Shown here in pieces: positions 1 through 6,841 of a stretch of DNA of 17,826 bases. The notes beneath the pieces are model-generated. The model did no database searches. It was not told the DNA's origin and saw nothing but the letters and a program-made list of their open reading frames with translations. Location of the stretch: NCBI GenBank assembly GCA_035455265.1, contig DATIFK010000011.1, positions 1-17,826 of the forward strand, written 5' to 3'. The position numbers were made by a program, and so were the translations under genes. Origin of the DNA: MGOM01 sp035455265 (GTDB taxonomy: Bacteria; Chloroflexota; Anaerolineae; Anaerolineales; E44-bin32). Each line of letters begins with the position of its first letter. Positions within the stretch are counted from its first letter, which is position 1.

Positions 1-34
1 CTGCGAGCCATCTGACTAAGCCCGCTCTCCCTAT

Positions 35-1099
35 CTACTTCCCCGCTTCGAAGATCCTCTCGAACTCATCCTCGAAAGCGCCCGCGATCTCAGGATCGTA
101 CAGGATGACCAGGTTCTCGTCGTTGAAGACCTCGGCGCTGCGGCTGAAGTTGTACGAACCCGTCACGACGGTCTCGCCGTCGAGGATCATCACCTTGTTG
201 TGCATCTTGTCGGGGCTGCCGTCGAGGCGCACATCGAGCCCGGCGTCGCGCAGCCGCCCGTAGACGCTGCCCAGGTTCCGCGCCTGATCCTCGTCGAGCA
301 CGACCCGCACGCGCACGCCGGCGGCGGCCCTCTCCAGCAAGGCGTCGGCGAGGTCGTCAGACGTAAACGAAAAGGCCATCACCTCCAGGCTCGTCGTGGC
401 CGTGGGCAGCAGGGCCAGCAACCGCGCCGCCACGCCGTCGTCCGGAGAGAAGGCCACCTCGACCCGGCCGTCGGCCGTGTGCACCCCGCTGCCGCGCGGC
501 GAAAGCGGCCCAAACCGCCCGTCGGTGAACATCTCGTCGAACTCAGCCGTGTATGCCGAGGCCAGGTCCGGGTCGTCCAGGCGAATGAGGTTGTTGTCGT
601 TGTAGTAGGCGTCGCTGACGGTCAGGTTCATCGAGCCGGTCCACACCACCGCCCCGTCGATGACGACGAACTTGTCGTGCATCAATCCTTCGTCGGTGTC
701 CCCCACCACCGGGATCCCGGCCGCGGTCAGCGCTTCGACCTCGGGCGCGCCCATGTTGTCGCGCTCCATCACCAGGCGCACGCCTACCCCGCGCTCGTCG
801 GCCCGGAGCAGAGCGTCGCGGATACTCCACAGGTTCAGTTCGTACATGGCCATGTCCACGCTGCGCTCCGCGGCGTCGATGGATTGCGCCACCGCCGCGT
901 CCGGCCCTCCTCTCAAGGCCAGCGCTTCCGCGGCGCCGGGAGTCGTGAACCGGACGAGGCGCGAGGCGGCGCTGACCGGTGGGGCGGGCGGCAGCACGGG
1001 AGCAGGGCTTTGGCGTAGTCGGTACAACACCAGGAACAGCAGGACCAGGGCCAACAAGGCCGCAGCCGGGGCAAGGTGCGGCCGCAGCCGATCCCTCAT
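35..1099 (-). CDS. Membrane-anchored phospholipase D-family protein (two HKD motifs)
   Basis: The 354-residue product has a short basic N-terminus and one hydrophobic segment at about residues 10-27 (signal anchor or uncleaved signal). A Pro/Ala-rich linker follows, then two PLD-like repeats. Each repeat carries an intact HxKxxxxD motif: H141/K143/D148 in HDKFVVIDG and H300/K302/D307 in HNKVMILDG, followed by TGSMN and TGSYN. The family hydrolyses phosphodiester bonds in phospholipids or nucleic acids through a phosphohistidine intermediate; substrate cannot be told here. Its size and layout resemble small bacterial PLD/Nuc-type or cardiolipin-synthase-like proteins. The ATG at 1099 was chosen because it gives ATGA overlap with the stop of the upstream gene and begins just before the hydrophobic segment; the longer frame upstream is a shadow of that gene. 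It is the last gene of a four-gene overlapping operon, so it probably acts with the zinc-ribbon proteins. Confidence 0.88.
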   Translation of the reverse strand: MRDRLRPHLAPAAALLALVLLFLVLYRLRQSPAPVLPPAPPVSAASRLVRFTTPGAAEALALRGGPDAAVAQSIDAAERSVDMAMYELNLWSIRDALLRADERGVGVRLVMERDNMGAPEVEALTAAGIPVVGDTDEGLMHDKFVVIDGAVVWTGSMNLTVSDAYYNDNNLIRLDDPDLASAYTAEFDEMFTDGRFGPLSPRGSGVHTADGRVEVAFSPDDGVAARLLALLPTATTSLEVMAFSFTSDDLADALLERAAAGVRVRVVLDEDQARNLGSVYGRLRDAGLDVRLDGSPDKMHNKVMILDGETVVTGSYNFSRSAEVFNDENLVILYDPEIAGAFEDEFERIFEAGK

Positions 1100-1674
1100 G
1101 GCGCCAGGGCCAACTTCCACGAAGAACCCGTGGCGGCGAAGGGCAGGCACCACAACTCCGGCGCGCCCAGATCGAGAACGGCTCGCAGCGCCTTGAGTTT
1201 GTCCCGGCGGTCCGCCTCGTAACTCAAGACGACGTATTCCGCCAGCGCCTGGGCCTCGTCCGGTCCAACCGTGACGGGCGGCAGCGACTCCGCCGATCCG
1301 GCGGCCAGCCGCACGGGCTCGCGCAGGAAGCGCAATCCCCACTGCACCGCCTCTTCCGGCGTTGTCTCGAATCCCGGCAGGACGAACGTCTGGGGCGCCT
1401 CCCAGCGCGGATCGGCCGGTTGCTCGCGCCCGTAGCTCAGGCGCTCCACGATCCGCACCTGCCCCTGCAGAACCCAGAAGGCGAACCAACGCACCTGCGC
1501 GGGCGAGGCCGCCGCAGCGAATTGGATCGGAAGCTCCTTCAGAATGCTCTCTTCGGTCAGGCGCTGCCCCTGGCCGCAGGCCGGGCAAACCCAGGCGACC
1601 TGGCCCTCTTCCGCCGGCAGTCGCGTGCGGCAGCGCAGGCATTCCAGGGGAATCAGGTCGACGGCGGTGCTCAT
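1096..1674 (-). CDS. Small zinc-ribbon protein, function unknown
   Basis: The 192-residue product begins with a zinc ribbon: C12-x2-C15 and C30-x2-C33 (ECLRC ... CPAC). The rest has no membrane segment and no motif I recognise; it is mostly mixed alpha/beta with several Trp and Phe residues (for example VRWFAFWVLQG). The ATG at 1674 overlaps the stop of the upstream zinc-ribbon gene (TGATG), and its own TGA overlaps the PLD start (ATGA), which implies translational coupling. It is the only soluble member of the three zinc-ribbon proteins in this operon and lacks the YDF.GR.Y motif shared by the other two. A role as an adaptor or assembly factor for the membrane partners is conceivable but only an inference. 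Confidence 0.82.
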   Translation of the reverse strand: MSTAVDLIPLECLRCRTRLPAEEGQVAWVCPACGQGQRLTEESILKELPIQFAAAASPAQVRWFAFWVLQGQVRIVERLSYGREQPADPRWEAPQTFVLPGFETTPEEAVQWGLRFLREPVRLAAGSAESLPPVTVGPDEAQALAEYVVLSYEADRRDKLKALRAVLDLGAPELWCLPFAATGSSWKLALAP

Positions 1675-2732
1675 CAGCTTCGATGCAGCCCGAACTCTGC
1701 GCCCAGCTCGCTCAGCAGGGCGCGCACCTCGCTCGACCGCACGCCGGCCACGCGCCGCAGCCGCTGCCGCTGTTCGATGAGTTCTCCATAGCGGAATCGC
1801 CGATACGCCGCGAGCATCAGCGCCACTCCGATCACCACGGGGAGGATGAGAATGGCCAATGAGTCGGAGTCGCTCGAGTTCGCCGCCCAGCGCAGGGCCA
1901 GCGCCGTGCCATCCACGACCGTCAACGCGCCCAGGGCCATTCCAGCGACCAGGGCCGCTGCCCGGAACCAGATGTTGCCCGGCGCCTTGCCGTACAGCAC
2001 GCCTCCATCGTGACCGTCGATGACGACCTGATAGATCCGCCCGCGGAAGTCGTAGCGCGCCACCCACAACGGGTAGTAGACGACCGCCATCCGTTCGCGC
2101 AAGTGCCGTATCTTGATCGACCCGATCTCGTCCAGGTTCGCCACCCGGCGCACCTCATCGTCGAAGTGGTGATGCGCCTCGGCGACGGCGTCGGACGACG
2201 AACCGACCGGCTCGAAGACCATCCCATCGGTGTGAAGGGCCGCCGGGTCGAAGGCCAGCAGCGATTGGCCGTCCAGAGGCACGCCCTCGACGCCGAACTC
2301 CTGGACATCGCAGGCCGGCACATTCCAACTCATCTCCCGCAGCACACGCACTTCGCGCGGCTCGAGGCGGCGGTTCTTGGAAGAACCGACCTCCTTCCGG
2401 CCGAAGACCCATGCGGCGACACGGGCCCAGACCGTCCACAAGGGAAGGTAGACGACGAACAGTTCCTCGACCCGCCCGCGCATCGCCAGTCCGGGCGCTT
2501 TGTCCAGCCCGCTCTGGAATCGACGAAGCGCGTGAATCGCCCCATCCCGGTCCACCTGGCGCGGGACTTGATAGCGCATCAGGCCCCGATCGCCACGCAC
2601 GGCCGATCGCAGATCGCAGAATGGGCAGCGCACGATGCGCGTCCCTTCCGGGATCACCAGCCGCCCCTGGCAGTTCGGGCACGCCAGCCCGAGCGTCTCG
2701 TCCTTCGAAGCAGACCCGGTGGCCGTCGTCAT
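1674..2732 (-). CDS. Zinc-ribbon membrane protein, function unknown (paralogue of the upstream gene)
   Basis: The 352-residue product carries an N-terminal zinc ribbon (C18-x2-C21, C36-x2-C39; ACPNC ... CPFC). A soluble middle follows, with two aromatic patches (VVYLPLWTVWARV near 93-105 and VVYYPLWVARYDF near 217-229). Two hydrophobic segments at about 255-278 and 291-310 and a basic C-terminal tail complete it. The stretch PLW-ARYDF-GR-Y-VV-G-VL (about 221-247) matches PLF-FKYDF-GR-Y-VV-G-VL in the preceding gene, so the two are paralogues. The ATG at 2732 was chosen because it overlaps the upstream TGA (ATGA) and sits just ahead of the ribbon. The soluble part probably faces the cytoplasm since zinc ribbons are usually cytoplasmic. 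No enzymatic motif is visible. Confidence 0.85.
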   Translation of the reverse strand: MTTATGSASKDETLGLACPNCQGRLVIPEGTRIVRCPFCDLRSAVRGDRGLMRYQVPRQVDRDGAIHALRRFQSGLDKAPGLAMRGRVEELFVVYLPLWTVWARVAAWVFGRKEVGSSKNRRLEPREVRVLREMSWNVPACDVQEFGVEGVPLDGQSLLAFDPAALHTDGMVFEPVGSSSDAVAEAHHHFDDEVRRVANLDEIGSIKIRHLRERMAVVYYPLWVARYDFRGRIYQVVIDGHDGGVLYGKAPGNIWFRAAALVAGMALGALTVVDGTALALRWAANSSDSDSLAILILPVVIGVALMLAAYRRFRYGELIEQRQRLRRVAGVRSSEVRALLSELGAEFGLHRS

Positions 2733-3523
2733 ACCTGCGACGCCACCCAGGCTGCCACGGCAAAGGCCAGGGGCGCGGCAACCACCCCGCCGACCAGACA
2801 CGCCAACCTGCCCAGAGGAATGCCCGCGGCGGACCCGAAGGAGGATCCGGCCAGCGGAAAGGTCGCCAGGCAGAGAAACACGACCGCTGTGACCAGCGCC
2901 ACCATTCGGTACGGGGCCTCGGCTTTGGCCGGGAACAGGTTCGCCAACACGCGCCCGCTGGCGGCCTCCACGACCGCCGTATACGAGCGCCCCAGGAAGT
3001 CGTACTTGAAGGTGAACAGAGGCACGTGGACGAGGGAGGCCTCCCGAATCTGATCCGGCTGGGTCCCGACCTGAGTCTGCCAGCCCAGCACAGCCTCCAG
3101 CGGGACCGTCGGTGGGATCGATTCAGCCTCGAGCGCCGGTTCGTAGCGGACGAGGTCGCCGGCCGGCAAAGGCAGATCCTTCATAGCCGTCACGGAGGTT
3201 GCCGCCGCCGGGGTCAACACCATCCGCTCCCCCGGCCCATCGCGGACTTTGAGGAGCCAAAGGGGGAAGTAGTGGAACTCCACCGCCGTGACGTTGGATT
3301 TCGTGTCCAGGTTCTTGACGGTCTCGTTCCCCGCCATCCAGCGCGCCAGGGAAGCGCGGGCCTCGGCCTCGTCGAGTGTCGGCGTCAGGGCCCAATGGAA
3401 GACGACTTTCGACGTGTCCAGGTAGACCGTCGAGCCGCAGTAGGGGCAGACCAGGAAGATCTGGCCCTCGTCGGGGTGCAGCACACCGCCGCACTGGGCG
3501 CAACGGACCTCGGCGTCGGGCAT
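2729..3523 (-). CDS. Zinc-ribbon membrane protein, function unknown (first gene of operon)
   Basis: The 264-residue product has an N-terminal zinc ribbon (C8-x2-C11, C26-x2-C29; CAQC ... CPYCGS). A soluble domain with FHYFPLWLLKVRDG near 83-96 and HVPLFTFKYDFLGRSYTAVV near 166-185 follows, then two C-terminal hydrophobic helices at about 206-225 and 238-260. It looks like a shorter version of the next gene. The ATG at 3523 is preferred over an in-frame start 48 bases upstream because the ribbon begins immediately after it and because a TATAAT box lies only 9 bases upstream, which suggests a nearly leaderless mRNA. It overlaps the following gene by ATGA. Function is unknown. Confidence 0.85.
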   Translation of the reverse strand: MPDAEVRCAQCGGVLHPDEGQIFLVCPYCGSTVYLDTSKVVFHWALTPTLDEAEARASLARWMAGNETVKNLDTKSNVTAVEFHYFPLWLLKVRDGPGERMVLTPAAATSVTAMKDLPLPAGDLVRYEPALEAESIPPTVPLEAVLGWQTQVGTQPDQIREASLVHVPLFTFKYDFLGRSYTAVVEAASGRVLANLFPAKAEAPYRMVALVTAVVFLCLATFPLAGSSFGSAAGIPLGRLACLVGGVVAAPLAFAVAAWVASQV

Positions 3524-3532
3524 GGCGCCTGG

Positions 3533-3562
3533 ATTATAGCGTCCGGCAGCGAGGGACCCCAA
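3533..3562 (-). promoter_or_regulatory. Promoter of the zinc-ribbon/PLD operon
   Basis: Reading the minus strand, TTGGGG (3562-3557) is followed 18 bases later by a perfect TATAAT (3538-3533). A transcription start 6-7 bases on would lie at about 3526, three bases before the ATG at 3523, so the message would be essentially leaderless. No Shine-Dalgarno sequence is visible there. The -35 box is weak and lies inside one copy of a repeated CCCCAACGCT motif. Confidence 0.55.
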
Positions 3563-3610
3563 CGCTTTCACGGTGCGCAGAAAGGACAGCGTTGGGGCCT
3601 CCCCAACGCT
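3557..3610. repeat. CCCCAACGCT repeat, two direct copies and one inverted copy
   Basis: CCCCAACGCT occurs at 3557-3566 and 3601-3610, with its reverse complement AGCGTTGGGG at 3588-3597. The last two copies form a perfect 10-bp stem with a 3-base loop (CCT). The middle copy could instead pair with the first copy, so two alternative hairpins are possible. It lies in the divergent spacer between the zinc-ribbon operon and the iron operon. A related AGCGTTGGG-type arm recurs at 17454-17523. It may be a dispersed repeat or an operator; the sequence does not decide. Confidence 0.6.
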
Positions 3611-3700
3611 TCCACGTGCGGGGCGAGGATGGCGTGGGGGTGATCTTCGACCGTCGTTCGGGTGACAGTCCCAACGGGACGCGGGCGCGGGACGGGGGTA

Positions 3701-3722
3701 GGTTTAAGGCGCACCTTAAACC
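3701..3722. promoter_or_regulatory. Probable DtxR/IdeR-type iron operator
   Basis: GGTTTAAGG-CGCA-CCTTAAACC is a perfect inverted repeat with 9-base arms and a 4-base centre. It sits 2 bases upstream of the ribosome binding site of the metalloregulator gene. DtxR-family regulators bind such AT-containing dyads (the IdeR box has TTAGG...CCTAA-type half sites), so iron-dependent autorepression of the feo operon is the likely role. I could not place -35/-10 boxes with confidence. Confidence 0.7.
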
Positions 3723-3736
3723 CCGGAGGGATGCCT

Positions 3737-4399
3737 GTGGAGATGGGGCCGAGCCCGGAGATGTATCTGAAGAGTCTGTACGAGCTGGCTGTCGACGACG
3801 AGCCGGTGCCGATCTCGGCCCTCGCCAGCCGGTTGGGGCACAACGCAGTTTCCTCGACGGAAATGATCCATCGACTGGAACGGATGGGGCTGGTCCTCCA
3901 CCGGCCCTACCGCGGCGTCTCTCTCACCCCCCAGGGCGCCGATCACGCTCGCGCGTTGGTACGGCGGCACCGTCTCTGGGAGCGGTTCCTGTTCGACGAG
4001 TTGGGGATGGCCTGGGAACAGGTCCATCCCCTGGCCTGCCAGCTCGAACACGCCGTGGGCGACGACGTGACCGATGCTCTCGATCACCGCCTCGGCCGAC
4101 CGGCTGCCTGCCCTCATGGCAATCCGATCCCGCGTGGGTCGTCTCCCTCCAACGGCCAGGAGATGCTGCTCGATCGGTCTCCAGGGGATCGCGTCGAACT
4201 GGCGGCCGTCCATCCGGAAACACAAGACGTCCTGGCCTACCTCCACCGCCAGGGAATTCGCCCGGGCGCCGCCCTTCAGGTAGAGGTCGTGGATCGTGAA
4301 CGCCGCACGGCGGTCGTCCGGACGTCGACGGGATGGGTCGCTTTGCCCGAAGATGTGGCCGCCCGGTTGCAGGTGCGGTTGTCTGGCGCAAGGTCATGA
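3737..4399 (+). CDS. DtxR/IdeR-family iron-dependent regulator with C-terminal FeoA domain
   Basis: The 220-residue protein has an N-terminal winged helix (about 5-65: YLKSLYEL ... ISALASRLG ... RLERMGLV ... LTPQG), a dimerisation/metal domain (about 66-135) and a C-terminal SH3-like FeoA domain (about 143-215). Counting from the GTG, M9, H78, E82, H97, C101, E104 and H105 match the DtxR metal ligands M10, H79, E83, H98, C102, E105 and H106, offset by one. Cys at the 102 position favours an Fe(II) sensor over a Mn(II) sensor. CPHGNPIP at 125-132 is typical of the family. The GTG at 3737 is preferred because GGAGG (3725-3729) lies 7 bases upstream; the ATGs at 3731 and 3743 are too close and too far. 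It heads the feo operon and follows a palindromic operator, implying autorepression by iron. Confidence 0.9.
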   Translation: MEMGPSPEMYLKSLYELAVDDEPVPISALASRLGHNAVSSTEMIHRLERMGLVLHRPYRGVSLTPQGADHARALVRRHRLWERFLFDELGMAWEQVHPLACQLEHAVGDDVTDALDHRLGRPAACPHGNPIPRGSSPSNGQEMLLDRSPGDRVELAAVHPETQDVLAYLHRQGIRPGAALQVEVVDRERRTAVVRTSTGWVALPEDVAARLQVRLSGARS

Positions 4400-4411
4400 T
4401 GCACTGCATGG

Positions 4412-4436
4412 GCGCCTCCTCAGGAGCCGTAGGCGC
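4412..4436 (+). promoter_or_regulatory. Hairpin enclosing the feoB ribosome binding site
   Basis: GCGCCT (4412-4417) is exactly complementary to AGGCGC (4431-4436), which abuts the feoB ATG at 4437. The Shine-Dalgarno AGGAG (4422-4426, spacing 10) falls in the loop. The stem might slow initiation on feoB when it is not opened by ribosomes from the upstream gene. The stem is short and could be chance in GC-rich DNA. Confidence 0.35.
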
Positions 4437-6401
4437 ATGAGCTGCCACGACCAGGAAGGCGGCGCGATCACGGGACGGGGCGCCATCGCCCTGGTGGGGA
4501 ACCCCAATGTCGGGAAATCGGTGGTCTTCCACCGCCTGACGGGCCGCTACGCCGCCGTGTCGAACTACCCGGGCACCACGGTGGAGGTCGCCCGCGGGCC
4601 GGCGCTTTCGCTGGATGGAACGATCGTCGACACACCCGGATTGTTGATGTTGCCGGCCCACAGCGAGGAGGAACGCGTCGCCGCCCGCGTGCTCCTGCAG
4701 GACTCGCTGCGCGTCCTCGTCCAGGTCGGCGACGCCAAGAATCTGCGCCGCACCTTGCTTCTCACGGTCCAGCTGGCGGAGATGGGCGTGCCTCTGGTCG
4801 TCGCCCTCAACATGATGGATGAGGCGGCTGAACATGGGCTGAACGTGCACCCGGAGGCGTTGGCCGAAGGTCTCGGCGTCGAGGTCATTCCGACCGTGGC
4901 AACGCGCGGTCGCGGGATGGCCGAGTTGGAACGGGCGATCGCTCTCGCTCGCCCGGCCACGTGCCGCGTCGTCTATCCGTCGCCGGTCGAGGCCGAACTG
5001 ACCTTCCTGGCGGACCGGCTTCCGCAAGCCTCGATATCGCCCCGCTCGCTGGCGTTGCTGTGGATCTGCGAGGACGATGTCGTCGACGAGTGGCTTCGCG
5101 TGCGCCTGCCTGATTCGGACATGCAGATCCTCGAGGCCGCCCGGGACCGGGTGGCGGCGGCGTGTGACGATCCTGCGGCTGAAGTCGTCCAACGGGCGCG
5201 GCTGGCTTGGATCGATCGGTTGGCATCGGCGGCAACGCACGCCGCCGCGCCGCCTCACCGCCGACTCCTTGACACGCTTGGCCGTCTCAGCGTTCATCCC
5301 GTGTGGGGCTGGCCGGTGCTGGGAATTGTGCTGGCAGGGCTCTACGGGTTCGTGGGTGTGTTCGGCGCGCAGACTCTGGTGGGCTGGTTGGAGGGCCGGC
5401 TGTTCGGCGAGGTCGTCAATCCCTGGTTGGCCTCGCTGGCGAGCCGCTGGATCCCCATCGGATGGGTTGCAGACCTCCTCGTCGGTCCCTACGGCCTGTG
5501 GACGATGGGGGTGACCTACGCCCTGGCGCTGATCCTACCGATCGTCAGCACTTTCTTCCTGGCCTTCGGATTGATGGAGGATTCCGGTTACCTGCCGCGA
5601 CTGGCGGTGCTCAGCCACCGAGGGTTCCGCCTCATCGGGCTGAACGGCAAGGCCGTTCTGCCGATGGTGCTGGGTCTCGGATGCGTGACGACGGCCACGC
5701 TCACCACTCGCATCCTGGAGACACGCCGAGAGCGATTGTTGGCGATCCTGCTGCTGGCGTTGGCGGTGCCATGTTCGGCCCAACTCGGCGTCGTCATGGG
5801 CATGCTCGGAGCCGTCTCCGTCTCGGCGACATTGATTTGGGCGGGGGTCGTCGTGGCGGTGCTCCTTCTGGTCGGGTGGCTCGCGGCGAAGCTGGTTCCC
5901 GGCGAGCGCTCGGCGTTGCTCATCGAGATCCCCCCCTTGCGCCGGCCCGTCGCTTCGAACGTCCTGATCAAGACGGCGGCGCGCCTGGAATGGTACTTGC
6001 GCGAAGTCTTGCCGCTGTTCCTGATCGGATCGGTATTGGTCTTCCTTCTGGATCGAACCGGCCTGCTCGCCGTGGGTAGCCGCCTGGCTGAACCGGTGGT
6101 GACCGGCTGGCTGGGGCTGCCTCCAGAGGCGACCCTGGCGTTCGTGCTCGGTTTCCTCCGGCGCGACTTCGGGGCGACGGGGCTCTTTGCCTTGCAGAGC
6201 CATGGCTTGCTTTCGCCCCTTCAGACGGTGGTCTCGATGGTGACCATCACCCTGTTCATCCCGTGTCTGGCGGCGATCCTGATGATGGCCCGCGAACGGG
6301 GCTGGCGGACAACGCTGGCGATCTCGGCCTTCGTCTTTCCCTTCGCCTTCGCCGTCGGCGGGATCCTGCGTCTGGGCTTGCAGGCCGTGGGGTGGACATG
6401 A
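4437..6401 (+). CDS. feoB: Ferrous iron transport protein B
   Basis: The 654-residue protein is a GTP-dependent Fe(II) importer of the inner membrane. Its N-terminal G domain shows G1 GNPNVGKS (21-28), G2 Thr in NYPGTT (43-48), G3 DTPG (65-68), G4 NMMD (125-128) and a G5-like TVATRGRG (153-160). A helical GDI-like region follows, then a polytopic membrane domain from about residue 290. Family landmarks there are EDSGYLPRLA (381-390), GLGCVTTATLTTR (413-425, Cys416), PCSAQLGV (445-452, Cys446) and FLRRDFGATGLF near 570. The start at 4437 has AGGAG 10 bases upstream; the longer frame from 4296 overlaps the regulator gene and has no FeoB-like sequence. Length is somewhat short against E. coli FeoB (773). 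Its stop overlaps the next start (ATGA). Confidence 0.97.
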   Translation: MSCHDQEGGAITGRGAIALVGNPNVGKSVVFHRLTGRYAAVSNYPGTTVEVARGPALSLDGTIVDTPGLLMLPAHSEEERVAARVLLQDSLRVLVQVGDAKNLRRTLLLTVQLAEMGVPLVVALNMMDEAAEHGLNVHPEALAEGLGVEVIPTVATRGRGMAELERAIALARPATCRVVYPSPVEAELTFLADRLPQASISPRSLALLWICEDDVVDEWLRVRLPDSDMQILEAARDRVAAACDDPAAEVVQRARLAWIDRLASAATHAAAPPHRRLLDTLGRLSVHPVWGWPVLGIVLAGLYGFVGVFGAQTLVGWLEGRLFGEVVNPWLASLASRWIPIGWVADLLVGPYGLWTMGVTYALALILPIVSTFFLAFGLMEDSGYLPRLAVLSHRGFRLIGLNGKAVLPMVLGLGCVTTATLTTRILETRRERLLAILLLALAVPCSAQLGVVMGMLGAVSVSATLIWAGVVVAVLLLVGWLAAKLVPGERSALLIEIPPLRRPVASNVLIKTAARLEWYLREVLPLFLIGSVLVFLLDRTGLLAVGSRLAEPVVTGWLGLPPEATLAFVLGFLRRDFGATGLFALQSHGLLSPLQTVVSMVTITLFIPCLAAILMMARERGWRTTLAISAFVFPFAFAVGGILRLGLQAVGWT

Positions 6402-6841
6402 GTACGACCGAATTCGCCTGCCCGCTGTGCGGCTTCCATTTCGACCCGGCCGGAAGGGGTCCGTGCGCCCGCTGCCCGCTCGCCACCGGCTGCCGGATCA
6501 TCTGTTGCCCGGCCTGCGGCTACCAGTTCGCCGATCCCCAATCGACGCTGATTGGCCCCTGGCTTCAGGAGCGCAGGGATCGGCACCGGCACGGCCGCAG
6601 CCAGGCCGTCTACACCCCCACCCTGGCTGATGTCCCACCCGGCTGGCGGGCCCGGATCGGCGCGATGCAGCAGATCTCCGCTTCCCGGCGCCAGCAACTG
6701 TGCGCCTATGGACTTCAGACGGCGCGCGAAGTCCGCGTCCTGCAACAGCAACCGGTCACCGTCGTCCAGGTGGGCGAAACGGAGTTGGCGCTCGAAGCCG
6801 AACTGGCACGCAGTGTGCTCGTCGACTCCCTCGAACCTTGA
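6398..6841 (+). CDS. FeoA-domain protein with Cys-rich N-terminus
   Basis: The 147-residue product has two parts. Residues 1-50 carry eight Cys: C8-x2-C11, C23-x2-C26, C32, C36, C37 and C40, with CPLCGFHF and CPACGYQF blocks that look like paired zinc ribbons or a metal/Fe-S site. Residues 73-147 read as a FeoA-type SH3 domain (TLADVPPGWRARIGAM ... LCAYGLQTAREVRVL ... VVQVGETELALEAELARSVLV). FeoA is a small cytoplasmic partner needed for FeoB function. The ATG at 6398 overlaps the feoB stop, so the two are translationally coupled. The Cys-rich part may do the job of FeoC or of FeoB-associated Cys-rich proteins, an inference. It is the last gene of the operon. Confidence 0.85.
   Translation: MSTTEFACPLCGFHFDPAGRGPCARCPLATGCRIICCPACGYQFADPQSTLIGPWLQERRDRHRHGRSQAVYTPTLADVPPGWRARIGAMQQISASRRQQLCAYGLQTAREVRVLQQQPVTVVQVGETELALEAELARSVLVDSLEP

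Noticed and set aside
1..34. Possible start of another minus-strand gene (ATG at 11-9)
   Set aside because: Only three codons are in the window and no well-spaced ribosome binding site is present, so it cannot be supported.
1100..1642. N-terminal extension of the PLD frame
   Set aside because: This part overlaps the zinc-ribbon gene in another frame and is Gly/Arg/Ala-rich; the ATG at 1099 gives the usual overlap and a proper membrane anchor.
2010..3643. Long plus-strand frames opposite the zinc-ribbon genes
   Set aside because: They mirror the codon third-position bias of the minus-strand genes, show no domain and lack ribosome binding sites; the minus-strand genes have overlapping starts and stops and clear Cys motifs.
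4296..4436. Upstream start for FeoB
   Set aside because: It would overlap the regulator gene by about 100 bases and adds sequence unlike FeoB; the ATG at 4437 has a ribosome binding site and leads directly into the G domain.
3924..5297. 457-residue minus-strand frame opposite the regulator and feoB
   Set aside because: It spans the boundary of two real plus-strand genes and has the Arg/Gly/Pro-rich look of a shadow frame.
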